14,376 bases of DNA from Treponema sp. UBA3649. Its GTDB lineage: Bacteria; Spirochaetota; Spirochaetia; Treponematales; Treponemataceae. Shown here one piece after another: positions 13,894-14,376 of this stretch; the first letter of the stretch is position 1, and every line of letters starts with the position of its first letter. The position numbers and the translations under genes were made by a program. A model generated the notes under the pieces. The model searched no databases. It saw only the letters and a list, made by a program, of their open reading frames with translations, and was not told where the DNA came from. The DNA lies in assembly GCA_002373325.1 (NCBI GenBank), contig DFKI01000019.1, positions 1 to 14,376 of the forward strand. Direction: 5' to 3'.

Positions 13894-14376
13894 AACTGAT
13901 TTCCTATATGCTTAAAAAATTCGCCGGGATTTTTTTAGGCTCGCTTTTTTTCTTTGTCCTCATCCTTTGTCTGACTGACCTTCTTATGAATCTCTGGAAT
14001 TACATCTCACATAACGTGCCGTTTGCGACCGTGATGAAAATCATCTGGTATTATGTTCCGAAAACAATCTGGTATGCTGTTCCAATCGCCATGCTTTTTG
14101 CGACCGCCTATATGCTGAGCGATCTTTACGCGAGAAATGAGCTGCTTGCTGTTTTTGCGTCCGGCATTTCGCTTCTTCGGTTTACGGCTCCACTTCTGCT
14201 TGTGGGTGTGGCCATGAGTTTCGGACTCTTTTTTTTCGAGGACAATCTGGTGACGGGAACATACTCAAAAAAGATGGAGATGCAGCACGCGGCCCTGAAT
14301 CAGAATCAGTCGCTGAACCGGGAGAATATCGTGGTCATGGCGGATCACGGCAAAATCATCTACTATGCCGACTATT
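13890..14376 (+). CDS. second LptF/LptG-family permease, 3' partial
   Basis: A start codon at 13890 overlaps the stop of the previous permease (ATGA) and opens a frame that continues to the window end (162 codons plus one base). The product starts MKLISYMLKKFAGIFLGSLF, the usual family opening. It has segments at about residues 10-32, 60-78 and 95-115, the YMLSDLYARNELLAVFASGIS coupling region, and the beginning of the periplasmic domain (NRENIVVMADHGKIIYYADY). It lacks the long N-terminal extension of its neighbour. The two permeases normally form a heterodimer in the LptB2FG transporter, so this is the probable LptG partner. The C-terminal half and the stop lie outside the window. Confidence 0.88.
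   Translation, partial: MKLISYMLKKFAGIFLGSLFFFVLILCLTDLLMNLWNYISHNVPFATVMKIIWYYVPKTIWYAVPIAMLFATAYMLSDLYARNELLAVFASGISLLRFTAPLLLVGVAMSFGLFFFEDNLVTGTYSKKMEMQHAALNQNQSLNRENIVVMADHGKIIYYADY

Overview
The window looks like a core gene block from a treponeme-like spirochaete, probably a host-associated or rumen Treponema. The clues are the gene order rimP-nusA-infB-rbfA-truB/ribF-rpsO-pnp-M16 peptidase-dut followed by a pair of LptF/LptG-type permeases (so a diderm envelope), a FAD synthetase without a recognisable riboflavin kinase half, no ylxR/ylxQ between nusA and infB, balanced base composition with heavy use of GGA and GAG codons, and an Rpn-family gene of the kind common in gut treponemes. 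The genus is inferred from these traits, not shown by a marker gene. All genes lie on the + strand.

Region by region. (1) 1-873: the 3' part of an Rpn (recombination-promoting nuclease) gene. It ends in a 24-bp tandem repeat coding for four-residue helical units, and a strong internal ribosome binding site at 437-445 precedes an in-frame ATG at 454. This is the layout of the toxin/intragenic-antitoxin Rpn phage-defence genes. (2) 874-1028: a promoter (910-938), then an intrinsic-terminator hairpin (968-995), then a small hairpin touching the rimP ribosome binding site. The terminator lies between promoter and first gene, as expected for an attenuated, possibly NusA-autoregulated operon. (3) 1029-8090: rimP, nusA (with a C-terminal zinc ribbon), infB (with a long Gly/Arg/Gln-rich disordered N-terminus), rbfA, and one long ORF fusing TruB pseudouridine synthase to FAD synthetase. 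(4) 8091-10710: a structured leader, rpsO, a terminator hairpin, pnp and a strong terminator. (5) 10711-14376: a second terminator-like hairpin, then an M16 peptidase, dut, and lptF and lptG homologues, with 3-4 bp overlaps or gaps between neighbours. The last gene runs off the window.

Most of the window serves translation and RNA metabolism: 30S maturation (RimP, RbfA), transcription elongation and termination (NusA), initiation (IF2), tRNA psi55 (TruB), ribosomal protein S15 and RNA decay (PNPase). The distal genes serve peptide processing, dUTP hydrolysis and lipid or LPS-like transport. The most notable items are the Rpn gene-within-gene, the TruB-FAD synthetase fusion, the NusA zinc ribbon, the leader terminator and the rpsO leader hairpin. 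I see no complete new multi-gene system inside the operons.
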